From Pumilibacter muris (GTDB lineage: Bacteria; Bacillota; Clostridia; Christensenellales; Pumilibacteraceae): a DNA stretch of 64,000 bases. The DNA is taken from NCBI RefSeq assembly GCF_943193045.1, contig NZ_CALPCN010000001.1, forward strand, positions 186,001 through 250,000, in the 5' to 3' direction. Shown here in pieces: positions 15,108 through 24,253 of this stretch. How positions within the stretch are numbered: the first letter of the stretch is position 1; each line of letters opens with the position of its first letter. The translations under genes and the position numbers were made by a program. The notes below the pieces were generated by a model. That model was not told the DNA's origin. It saw only the letters and a list, made by a program, of their open reading frames with translations, and searched no databases.

Positions 15108-16597
15108 AGCGTTCTATTTTGATTGACGTGGAATCTTTTATGTCGAGCGTCGCGCTTATGGAAGACGGCAGACTTATAGAATTTCACATCGAATACAAAG
15201 AGAATAACCGTTTAACTGGCAATATTTACAAAGGTCGGGTAGAAAACATTCTGCAAGGGCTCGAGTCCGCTTTTGTAAATATAGGCTTACCGCGAAACGG
15301 ATTTTTGAACGTTGGCGAAACTCTTTACGACCGCGCCGACCTTGCGAGACTTGTGCCGGGTTCGCTTGCCGTAAATTCGGGCGAGTATGTTATGGTTCAG
15401 GTAACGAAAGAGGTGTCGGGGCAAAAGGGCGCGCGCCTTACTATGAACATTTCGTTACCCGGAAGATACGTCGTTTTTTTGCCCTCGATTGACTTTATAG
15501 GAATATCCAACAAAATCACTTCTCCCGAGCGCCGCGATATGCTAACGAAATTGCTCAAAAAGCATAAGCCGGAAAGCGGCGGCTTGATTGCTCGCACGGT
15601 GTGCATAGACGCGAAAAAAAGCGATATTATTGCGGAAATAAAACGTATGCAGGCAATGTTCGATAAAATCAAAGCCGCCTACGACTCTTGCGACGGAGTG
15701 GCGCTGCTGCACAGCGAAGACAATTTGGTGTACCGTTCGGTGCGCGATATGCTTAGCAACGACGTGGAAAAGATAGTGTGCAACGAAGCGAAAACTGTAG
15801 AAAGTTTGAAAACGCTTTTAAAAGAATTGAATTCCGATTTTCACCATAAAGTGGAGTTTTTCGAAAGCAAGTACGATATGTGGGACTATTACGGCATAGG
15901 CGAGCAGGTTGATAAGCTTTTGGAGCGTAAAGTCAGTTTGCCGAGCGGCGGGAGCTTGATTATAGACCAAGTTGAAGCGCTCACCGCGATAGACGTAAAC
16001 ACAGGAAGTTTTTCTGCGGGCGCCGACAGAGAAGAGACGGTATATTTTACTAATATGGAAGCGTCGCACGAAATAGCGAGGCAACTGAGACTGCGCAACA
16101 TAGGCGGAATAATAGTCGTTGATTTTATCGACATGCAAAACGAGGAACACAAAGCCGCAGTAGTTGAAACGCTGAGAAACGAGGTAATCCGCGACCGCAT
16201 TAAAACGAGAGTGCAAGATATGACTCAACTCGGGCTTGTGGAAATGACGCGCAAAAAGGTGGGTAAAGAACTTTCCACAAAATTGCTCGAACCGTGCGCT
16301 CACTGTAAAGGGTCGGGCGTTATGCCTAACGGCGACTACGTTGCAAGAAAACTTAGGGCGGCAATTAAAAATCTTTTTGCCGAGCACGATTTTCAGAGCG
16401 CCGTCGTCACGCTTAATTCGGTTGTTACCGAAAACATTCTTTCGGGAAAATATTTTTCGGGAATGTTCGAAAAGGAATGGAAAAACAAAAGAATTTATCT
16501 TGTGCCTAGCGCCGTAGTAAAACCTCTTGAATTTATAGTTACGGGTTCTAACGACGTCGCGCTGTCGTTGCCGCAATCGGCGCGGCTGTTGCACTGA
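15104..16597 (+). CDS. rng: Ribonuclease G/E family endoribonuclease
   Basis: 497 residues, close to RNase G. An S1-type RNA-binding domain occupies about residues 35-125 (GNIYKGRVENILQGLESAFVNIG). The catalytic domain holds the metal-binding aspartates in LTAIDVNTGSF and IIVVDFIDM. The zinc-link cysteines are in EPCAHCKGSGV. The enzyme cleaves single-stranded AU-rich RNA and processes rRNA. TTG 15104 is used, with GGGAG six to ten bases upstream, and its bases overlap the TGA of the preceding gene. In many Firmicutes rplU follows; here a glycosidase gene comes 12 bases later instead. Confidence 0.94.
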   Translation: MKRSILIDVESFMSSVALMEDGRLIEFHIEYKENNRLTGNIYKGRVENILQGLESAFVNIGLPRNGFLNVGETLYDRADLARLVPGSLAVNSGEYVMVQVTKEVSGQKGARLTMNISLPGRYVVFLPSIDFIGISNKITSPERRDMLTKLLKKHKPESGGLIARTVCIDAKKSDIIAEIKRMQAMFDKIKAAYDSCDGVALLHSEDNLVYRSVRDMLSNDVEKIVCNEAKTVESLKTLLKELNSDFHHKVEFFESKYDMWDYYGIGEQVDKLLERKVSLPSGGSLIIDQVEALTAIDVNTGSFSAGADREETVYFTNMEASHEIARQLRLRNIGGIIVVDFIDMQNEEHKAAVVETLRNEVIRDRIKTRVQDMTQLGLVEMTRKKVGKELSTKLLEPCAHCKGSGVMPNGDYVARKLRAAIKNLFAEHDFQSAVVTLNSVVTENILSGKYFSGMFEKEWKNKRIYLVPSAVVKPLEFIVTGSNDVALSLPQSARLLH

Positions 16598-16609
16598 CGG
16601 GAGGAATAA

Positions 16610-18826
16610 ATGCGTTATATAAACAAAGAATACGGGTTTGCGTTCCGCCCTCCGTTTAACGATAAGTTCTACGAAGAAAAGAGGGAAGGTCCCGAAATAA
16701 CCGACGAAAACTATCCTTGCAGATATTTGCAAGGGGTGGGATACGATTACGCCGCAATAAACGGCGCAATGCTCGTTGGAAAGTACGGTTCGATGTGGGG
16801 CATAAAAGTTTGCTGTTTCGACGGCAAAAAGTGGCTCGATAACGACGATTTTGTGAATAACCTAAGCGCGAGTTGCGCCAACACCGCCGACGGTAGCTTT
16901 GCGCATTTTGCGAGCGGCGCGCTTAGCGCGAAATGGGTTAAACATAACGAACAAAGCATAATACTTCAAGTTTCGGCGCGCAAAAAGCTTCGTGTCAGAG
17001 TTATTTTTTATCCTTTTTACACGGCGTTCAGCGAACTAAGCATAGAGGATTCGCACGTTCAGGGAAGATGCCCTTACGTTGCCGTCATTCCGGGCAATAT
17101 CGCGCTTAGCGACGCGAACGCGGTATATACCGACAGATATTTGGCGGTTGCCGATTCCGAACCCGAGCGCGAATATTTTATGGCGCAAAGCTTTAATAAG
17201 CCGAGCGACAGCGCCAACGGAGCGTTTAACGAAGCCATAATGGAATTCGTTATAAACAAAAACCAGCCGAGCGTTTACGTTTACGCGGCTGTGGGCGACG
17301 AGAAAATATTTTCTTCCGACGTTCCTCGCATGGATAAAATAATAAGCCAAATAGAGACGGCGGAGCTGAGGTACGGCGTAAATAAAACTATGGGCACGGG
17401 AATACTCGGCGCGCCCGCCGAACGTATGCTAAATTCGGTGCTTTGGTCGCGCATATATTATCCGTATCTTTTAACCGAAATTTATTCACCTCAGCGTTCG
17501 GTGCTCAACAGTCATTTCGATATAAGAGGTCTCGAAGAAAATTGTTGCGCGGTGTTGGGGTGCCTTACGGGTATAGACAAAGCTACAAATCAACTTAATT
17601 ACACTATCGAAGACAAAGTTATGGCGTCGCTCGCGGTGTGGCATGTGCTTGCTCATTCGCCGGAAAAAACCGAAATGTTGAAGCTATACAACAAGCTTGC
17701 CGACTTGTATCCGCCCGACCCCCGTCCCGTTGTATGCGGTTCCGACAAGAAAGAAGTTGCATACAAATGGACGGATTCGCCGCTTAAAGAAAAGTACAAC
17801 ACAATGCAAATGTACAGTTTGGATTTAACGTGCTTAAAACTTTTGTCTTTCGATATATTAGAGAGGATTTGTTATATGTCGGGGCTTACCAACGAAGAAC
17901 GTTATGCGAAAGCCCGTCGCGACCTTGTGCAGGTGATAAACGACATATTTTGGAACGATGAAGAGGGAATATATATGGAGCGGTACGTTACGGGGCAGTG
18001 GGCGCACAGCTACGGCGCAAATAGCTTTTATCCGCTCATAGCCGGCGCTGTCGACACTCCGCAAAAATTGGGCGCGCTCATCTGCAATCTTACCGACACA
18101 GCGCGTTTTTGGGGCAATTATATAATTCCCACTCTAAGCATAAACAACCGAGAATACGGGCAAAAGGGGAAGCCGACGAACAACGGGCATCGCAATCCGC
18201 CGTTTTTGCAATATCGCGGCAGTATAGTGCCGTATGTAAATTATATAATATATCACGGATTGTGCCGCTACGGTTTAGACGAAATCGCGGGTATGGTGGC
18301 GTATAAATCCGCGCGACTTTGGCAGAACAACGAAAACGACAACGTGGAAAACTATTCCTTGTATCTTCCGAACGGAAAACGCTATAAATCCAAAGAATAT
18401 CTTTCCGCGCACGGCAACATGCTTGCAATGATAGGCTTGCAGGAATTGCTCGATTTGGAGTATTTCCGTCCCGACTTAAAAACGAACTCGTTGCGTTTCG
18501 GCACGTTTGTGGAGGGAAACCATTCGCTTTCTAACCTTAGAATGCTCGGACGCTCTTACAGCATAGAAGTGAACGATTTGCAAACCACTTTGATTGTTGA
18601 CGACGTCAGCATTTTTCGCGGCGAGGGCGGCAAATTCGTTGTGAGAAACTTTTTGGATTCGAGCGGCGGGTGCGAATTTATGATAGACGCGCACGCTAAC
18701 GTTACCGTGCATTTGAACATGCCTTGCGACGATAAAAAAAGTACGGTAAAATACTTTTTTATAGTGCCTGTGGGGCGGTCTAAGGTGGTTGCCGATAACG
18801 GAATGGTGAATATTCAACCTGTGTAA
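16610..18826 (+). CDS. Putative (alpha/alpha)6-barrel glycoside hydrolase (GH63/MGH1-like)
   Basis: 738 residues, no signal peptide, so probably cytoplasmic. The N-terminal 250 residues are beta-rich. The C-terminal 450 form helical repeats with landmarks such as NDIFWNDEEGIYMERYVTGQ, YGANSFYPLIAG, RGSIVPYVNYIIYHGL and a late ENYSLYLPNG. This pattern matches the barrel of GH63 and trehalase-like enzymes, in which one Asp and one Glu act as catalytic acids; I cannot assign them here. The sugar substrate is unknown. GAGGAA lies four bases before the ATG. It directly follows rng and ends the operon at a strong terminator. Confidence 0.65.
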   Translation: MRYINKEYGFAFRPPFNDKFYEEKREGPEITDENYPCRYLQGVGYDYAAINGAMLVGKYGSMWGIKVCCFDGKKWLDNDDFVNNLSASCANTADGSFAHFASGALSAKWVKHNEQSIILQVSARKKLRVRVIFYPFYTAFSELSIEDSHVQGRCPYVAVIPGNIALSDANAVYTDRYLAVADSEPEREYFMAQSFNKPSDSANGAFNEAIMEFVINKNQPSVYVYAAVGDEKIFSSDVPRMDKIISQIETAELRYGVNKTMGTGILGAPAERMLNSVLWSRIYYPYLLTEIYSPQRSVLNSHFDIRGLEENCCAVLGCLTGIDKATNQLNYTIEDKVMASLAVWHVLAHSPEKTEMLKLYNKLADLYPPDPRPVVCGSDKKEVAYKWTDSPLKEKYNTMQMYSLDLTCLKLLSFDILERICYMSGLTNEERYAKARRDLVQVINDIFWNDEEGIYMERYVTGQWAHSYGANSFYPLIAGAVDTPQKLGALICNLTDTARFWGNYIIPTLSINNREYGQKGKPTNNGHRNPPFLQYRGSIVPYVNYIIYHGLCRYGLDEIAGMVAYKSARLWQNNENDNVENYSLYLPNGKRYKSKEYLSAHGNMLAMIGLQELLDLEYFRPDLKTNSLRFGTFVEGNHSLSNLRMLGRSYSIEVNDLQTTLIVDDVSIFRGEGGKFVVRNFLDSSGGCEFMIDAHANVTVHLNMPCDDKKSTVKYFFIVPVGRSKVVADNGMVNIQPV

Positions 18827-18857
18827 CGTTTGTTTTAAAATTTGTTTGAAAGCGCAA

Positions 18858-18894
18858 AAAAAGCTACCGTATTATTTCAGACGGTAGCTTTTAT
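18858..18894. terminator. Bidirectional terminator shared by the glycosidase gene and groESL
   Basis: AAGCTACCGT (18861-18870) and ACGGTAGCTT (18881-18890) form a perfect 10-bp stem. TTTTA follows on the plus strand. On the minus strand the stem is followed by seven T, so it can also end groESL. Confidence 0.85.
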
Positions 18895-18902
18895 ATTTAC
18901 GC

Positions 18903-18948
18903 AAGGCGCCGATATATCACATAAAAGTTTTATGCGGCGCCTTTTTTC
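18903..18948. other. Long perfect hairpin in the groEL 3' region
   Basis: AAGGCGCCG and CGGCGCCTT enclose an inner CATAAA/TTTATG helix. TTTTTT follows on the plus strand only, so it could be a second plus-strand terminator or a structured 3' UTR element of groESL. Confidence 0.65.
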
Positions 18949-19052
18949 GTTGTTCGGTAAGACAAAAGTCTTAATTTTCGGATAATAGGGCGTCGTTTTT
19001 ATTCGGTAGAAGTTAAAAAATTTTGTGAAAAATCTTTGCCTTGTAATAATAG

Positions 19053-19100
19053 AATGCACGGCAAACGAACGTTTTATTCGCTTGCCGTGCATTTTTTTTG
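19053..19100. other. 12-bp plus 4-bp stem hairpin just after groEL
   Basis: AATGCACGGCAA (19053-19064) pairs perfectly with TTGCCGTGCATT (19082-19093), with an inner CGAA/TTCG helix. Eight T follow on the plus strand, but there is no plus-strand gene before it. On the minus strand no T-run follows, so it is not a normal groEL terminator. Confidence 0.65.
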
Positions 19101-19126
19101 CTATATTACTTATTTTTTGTTACGGC

Positions 19127-20767
<1,641 letters not shown>

Positions 20768-21052
20768 TTATTCTATAACGGCAAGAACGTCGCTCTGACG
20801 CATAATCGTGACTTCTTTGCCGTCGATTTTAAATTCGCTGCCCGCATACTTGGAATAAAGCACCTTGTCGCCGACTTTAACTTCCATTACCACTTCTTTG
20901 CCGTCAACGTTTCCGCCGGGTCCTACGGCAATAACTTTTGCCATTTGCGGCTTTTCTTGGTCTTTCGCAAGAAGCACTATGCCGCTTTTGGTCTTTTCTT
21001 CCGTGTCAACCGGTTCTATTACGATTCGGTCGAACAAAGGTCTGATTTTCAT
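20768..21052 (-). CDS. groES: 10-kDa co-chaperonin GroES
   Basis: 94 residues. It begins MKIRPLFDRIVIEPVDTEEKT, then the mobile loop with the GroEL-binding tripeptide IVL (KSGIVLLAKDQEKPQ), and has the roof-region VGPGG and the closing RQSDVLAVIE. It caps the GroEL ring. AGGAGG precedes the ATG by nine bases. It is the first gene of groESL, under one promoter with a CtsR box and no CIRCE element. Confidence 0.98.
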   Translation of the reverse strand: MKIRPLFDRIVIEPVDTEEKTKSGIVLLAKDQEKPQMAKVIAVGPGGNVDGKEVVMEVKVGDKVLYSKYAGSEFKIDGKEVTIMRQSDVLAVIE

Positions 21053-21215
21053 GATTTATATCCTCCTGAATAGATTATTAACACAAACATTAAATATAAT
21101 AGCTTAAAAGACAAAAAATAGCAAGTATTTTTAAGGCGTTTGCCGCTCGTATTATATCGAAAAATATTTGCGACGAAACGGGGGTCGGTTTTAAGCTTGA
21201 AAGTATGTCAAAATC

Positions 21216-21279
21216 GTTTGACTTTCTTTGACCTTTGACTTTCGAGCATATTATAACGCCGTAAAATCGCGTTTGTCAA
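21216..21279 (-). promoter_or_regulatory. groESL promoter with CtsR operator
   Basis: On the minus strand the -35 TTGACA is at 21274-21279, the spacer is 18 bases and the -10 TATAAT is at 21250-21255. Three heptamers follow downstream (21217-21240): AGTCAAA, GGTCAAA, a GAA spacer, then AGTCAAA. The last two are an exact CtsR box (RGTCAAANANRGTCAAA). No CIRCE inverted repeat is present. Confidence 0.92.
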
Positions 21280-21338
21280 GGAATTTCAATAAATTTTTAC
21301 AAATTTTTTTGCTTGGACGGGGGTAGGCACATTTTTGC

Positions 21339-21368
21339 TTGCAATAACCTTTTCGAATATGTTACAAT
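21339..21368 (+). promoter_or_regulatory. Promoter of the dCMP deaminase gene
   Basis: TTGCAA, an 18-base spacer and TACAAT with TG just upstream, about 36 bases before the ATG. Confidence 0.6.
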
Positions 21369-21404
21369 ATATATAAATTTTAAATTAGAAGAGGATTTGC
21401 GCAA

Positions 21405-21863
21405 ATGAACGCGGATAAAAAATGGGATAAAAGATTTATGGAAGTGGCGGATTTGGTCGCTTCGTGGTCGAGCTGTTTTCAGGAGAATAGGCAGGTGGGC
21501 GCAGTAATCGCCCGCAATAAAAGAATACTCACAACGGGGTATAACGGAGCAAGCAGCGGAGTTAAAAGCTGCAAAGAGCGCGGAGTGTGCCTTAGGCGTG
21601 AATTGAACATTCCGTCGGGAACCCGCCATGAAGTGTGTTATGCCACCCATGCCGAACAAAACGCGATTATTCAAGCCGCGCGCATGGGGTTAAGCGTTGA
21701 GGGGGCTACGCTATATTGCACGCACCAACCTTGCGTAATCTGCGCAAAAATGATAATAAACAGCGGAATTTCGAGAATAGTGTACCGCGAAGGGTATCCC
21801 GACGAGTTTTCTTTGCAGCTTTTGGGCGAAGCGGGAGTGCAAATCGAAAAGTTTTCGGAGTGA
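21405..21863 (+). CDS. dCMP deaminase family protein (ComEB-like)
   Basis: 152 residues. The zinc-binding HAEQNAI motif (with the proton-shuttle Glu) and [14 protein letters not shown] mark the cytidine/deoxycytidylate deaminase fold. [19 protein letters not shown] and the cysteine-rich [11 protein letters not shown] insertion match dCMP deaminases, which turn dCMP into dUMP for thymidylate synthesis. It has its own promoter and lies between groESL and the ctsR operon, both read away from it or after it. A ComEB-type name is possible, but competence genes are not visible nearby. Confidence 0.9.
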   Translation: MNADKKWDKRFMEVADLVASWSSCFQENRQVGAVIARNKRILTTGYNGASSGVKSCKERGVCLRRELNIPSGTRHEVCYATHAEQNAIIQAARMGLSVEGATLYCTHQPCVICAKMIINSGISRIVYREGYPDEFSLQLLGEAGVQIEKFSE

Positions 21864-21944
21864 GTTTTTAAACTGTGTTGTGGGGCTGAATAAGCTTAAC
21901 TTACAAAAAACGTAAAAATAAATAAAAAATTTTTTGTAAACCCC

Positions 21945-22007
21945 TTGACAAATTCGAAAAGGGGGTTTATAATATGCTCGAAAGTCAAAGGTCAAAGAAA
22001 GTCAAAC
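21945..22007 (+). promoter_or_regulatory. ctsR operon promoter with CtsR operator
   Basis: TTGACA (21945-21950), a 17-base spacer and TATAAT (21968-21973). A heptamer AGTCAAA and the exact CtsR box lie at 21983-22006, just past the start point. From 21967 to 22007 it is identical, base for base, to the groESL control region. Confidence 0.95.
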
Positions 22008-22085
22008 TTTTGAGACTGCCGACGAATTACTTGCCGTTGCCGTGCAATAATATAATTATGGCAATGCGCGGCTAAGGAGGGCATA

Positions 22086-22568
22086 ATGGCAAATATAAGC
22101 GATTTAATAGAAGCGTTTTTGCTGAACACTCTCGGCGACGACGACAGCTTAAGTATTAGCCGTAACGAACTTGCGAACTATTTTTCATGCGCGCCGAGCC
22201 AAATAAATTATGTTTTAAGCACTCGGTTTACCCCCGAACGCGGCTATGCGATAGAATCGCGCAGAGGCGGGGGAGGATTTATTACGGTTGTGCGCATAAA
22301 TCAGCCGCCGCATGAAATGCTCGAAGAGCTTATAGGGCATACGATAGCCGAAGGGCTTTCTTATAACAGGGCTTGTCAAATTCTCGACCGAATGGAGGCG
22401 GAAGAACTTTTGAGCGGAAACGAAGCGCAAATATTGAAAGTTGTGCTTTCAGACAAAGCGCTTGTTGCGCCGACGCTTGCCAAAGACGGTTTGCGCGCGA
22501 GTATTATGAAGTCCGTTTTGCTATACTTGCTTAAAATTACGGAAGACGGCGTTCAGCCGAGAAATTGA
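22086..22568 (+). CDS. ctsR: Transcriptional repressor CtsR
   Basis: 160 residues. The winged helix-turn-helix is in LSISRNELANYFSCAPSQINYVLSTRF, followed by the hallmark wing SRRGGGGFITVVRI whose Arg and Gly residues enter the DNA groove. The C-terminal domain dimerises and is the target of McsB arginine phosphorylation. CtsR represses clp and, here, groESL promoters until heat inactivates it. AAGGAGG lies five bases before the ATG. It heads the ctsR-mcsA-mcsB-clpC operon and has its own box in the leader. Confidence 0.97.
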   Translation: MANISDLIEAFLLNTLGDDDSLSISRNELANYFSCAPSQINYVLSTRFTPERGYAIESRRGGGGFITVVRINQPPHEMLEELIGHTIAEGLSYNRACQILDRMEAEELLSGNEAQILKVVLSDKALVAPTLAKDGLRASIMKSVLLYLLKITEDGVQPRN

Positions 22569-22604
22569 GTTTATATTATAAGTAGAAAGGGAGGTAAAAG
22601 ATTT

Positions 22605-23087
22605 ATGAAATGCGACGAATGCGGAAAACGCGAAGCTACTTTTCATTCCATAAAAAAAATTAACGGCGTAACAACCGAGCGACATTTGTGCGGCGAGTGC
22701 CAAAAAAAGTACGGCGGCAGTCTTATGAAAATATCGGGGCTCGGCAATCTTTTCGGGAGTTTGGGCGGATTTTTCGACGAGCCGCGTCTGTCGGCGCGCA
22801 ACGATTTTATATGCCCGTCGTGCGGAACTACTGGCGACGAATTCCTTAAAACGGGATTTGTGGGGTGTTCTAACTGCTATAAAGAGTTCGCTCCCATTAT
22901 TATGCCTGTCATAAGACGCATGCAAGGGGACGCGAGTCATGTGGGGAAAGTGCCTTTGGGTGTTGAAAACAGCGTTAGTATAGAATACGACCGACTTAAA
23001 AAAGAACTTGAAAAAGCGATTGAACTCGAAGAGTACGAGCAAGCGGGCATTATACGCGACAGAATGCGTCAGCTAAAAGGAGAATAA
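22605..23087 (+). CDS. mcsA: Protein-arginine kinase activator McsA
   Basis: 160 residues. Two zinc-finger-like pairs are seen: CDECGKREA with CGEC (residues 3-33), and CPSCGTTGDEF with GCSNCYKEF. A C-terminal UVR motif (LKKELEKAIELEEYEQAGIIRDRMRQL) is predicted to be a helical pair. McsA binds zinc and stimulates the McsB kinase. GGGAGG is positioned before the ATG, and mcsB starts four bases after the stop. Confidence 0.95.
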   Translation: MKCDECGKREATFHSIKKINGVTTERHLCGECQKKYGGSLMKISGLGNLFGSLGGFFDEPRLSARNDFICPSCGTTGDEFLKTGFVGCSNCYKEFAPIIMPVIRRMQGDASHVGKVPLGVENSVSIEYDRLKKELEKAIELEEYEQAGIIRDRMRQLKGE

Positions 23088-23091
23088 GGCT

Positions 23092-24129
23092 ATGAACGGA
23101 AATTATAACGACGTTGTTGTAACGAGCAGAGTTCGTCTTGCACGCAATGCCGACGGATTGCCGTATCCTTACAAATTGAACGACGAGCGAGCTTTGTTGC
23201 TTGCGAAAAAGGTTTGCGACGCTGTGAATAAACATTCCGATTCCGTTTCGGATGAAAACGGCGACGGCGATTACGCGCTTTACCGTATGGAGTCGATTGA
23301 CGATATAGACGGCGAGGTGTTACGCGAAAAACATTTAATAAGCGCGGATTTGTTGGAAAATAAAAAATACGGCGCCGCCATTATAAACGGCAGCGAAACG
23401 GTAAGTATTATGGTTGGAGAAGAGGACCATATACGCGAACAGTGTATTTTGCAAGGTTTCGACTTGCACGGCGCATATCGTAAAATAAACGCTGTTGACG
23501 ACGATATTTCTAAATCGATAAAATTTGCCTACGATTCCAAACTCGGATATTTAACAAGCTGTCCTACTAATATCGGCACGGGCATGCGCGCTTCGGCAAT
23601 GATGTTTTTGCCCGGTCTCGGCATTACGCGCAACCTCGAACAGTGCGTTGGCGCCGTTGCTCGGCTTAATATGACGATTCGCGGCGTATACGGCGAGGGG
23701 AGCGATGCCGACGGATATTTATATCAAATATCCAACCAAAAAACTTTGGGTGTGTCCGAACAGGAAATTCTCGGTTCAGTTCAAGCGTCGATAGGGCATA
23801 TAGCCGACGCGGAATTGCATGCTCGCGAGCAACTTTTTAAAGAAAACGTTACCGCGATGAAAGACAGAATATTCCGTTCTTACGGGGTGCTTTGCAACGC
23901 TTACACGCTCGACAGCAAAGAGTTTATGAAATTGTTCGCTATGGTTAAACTCGGTGTGTTTTACGAGCTTTTTAAAGTTAGCGACGCCCAACGTTTTGAA
24001 AAACTTGTTACCGACGCTCAACCGGCAAATATACTTAATTTAAGCGGCAAACCGCTCGGCGAGGAAGAGCGCGACGCTTTTCGAGCGGCTTATGTTGCAA
24101 AAACTTTAAAAAGCATTTGCAAAAGATAG
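23092..24129 (+). CDS. mcsB: Protein-arginine kinase McsB
   Basis: 345 residues. It belongs to the ATP:guanido phosphotransferase fold with VVTSRVRLARNADGLPYP at the start, EEDHIREQCI in the middle and CPTNIGTGMRAS near the catalytic site. McsB phosphorylates arginines on CtsR and on damaged proteins, marking the latter for ClpCP. AAGGAG precedes the ATG. Tight spacing to mcsA indicates co-translation. Confidence 0.96.
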   Translation: MNGNYNDVVVTSRVRLARNADGLPYPYKLNDERALLLAKKVCDAVNKHSDSVSDENGDGDYALYRMESIDDIDGEVLREKHLISADLLENKKYGAAIINGSETVSIMVGEEDHIREQCILQGFDLHGAYRKINAVDDDISKSIKFAYDSKLGYLTSCPTNIGTGMRASAMMFLPGLGITRNLEQCVGAVARLNMTIRGVYGEGSDADGYLYQISNQKTLGVSEQEILGSVQASIGHIADAELHAREQLFKENVTAMKDRIFRSYGVLCNAYTLDSKEFMKLFAMVKLGVFYELFKVSDAQRFEKLVTDAQPANILNLSGKPLGEEERDAFRAAYVAKTLKSICKR

Positions 24130-24192
24130 CATAAAAGCAATAAATTTTATAATTATGTCTGGCATAGTTTATAAAATTATTTAAAAATTATG

Positions 24193-24238
24193 TTCGGAGC
24201 GGTTGCGCTCCGAAAAGTGAAACGGCGGATAAGTTCCG
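24193..24238 (+). promoter_or_regulatory. Two hairpins in the clpC leader
   Basis: TTCGGAGCG and CGCTCCGAA form a perfect 9-bp stem with a GTTG loop. GCGGA and TCCGC form a second stem ending right next to the AGGAGG of clpC. They could tune clpC translation or protect a processed 5' end. Confidence 0.55.
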
Positions 24239-24253
24239 CAGGAGGTAAATATT

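Noticed and set aside
21301-21674. Minus-strand frame opposite the dCMP deaminase
   Set aside because: Antisense to a well-supported enzyme and crosses its promoter.
21901-21938. 10-bp inverted repeat TTACAAAAAA/TTTTTTGTAA after the dCMP deaminase gene
   Set aside because: Almost all A-T pairs with a long loop; it may be chance in AT-rich DNA.
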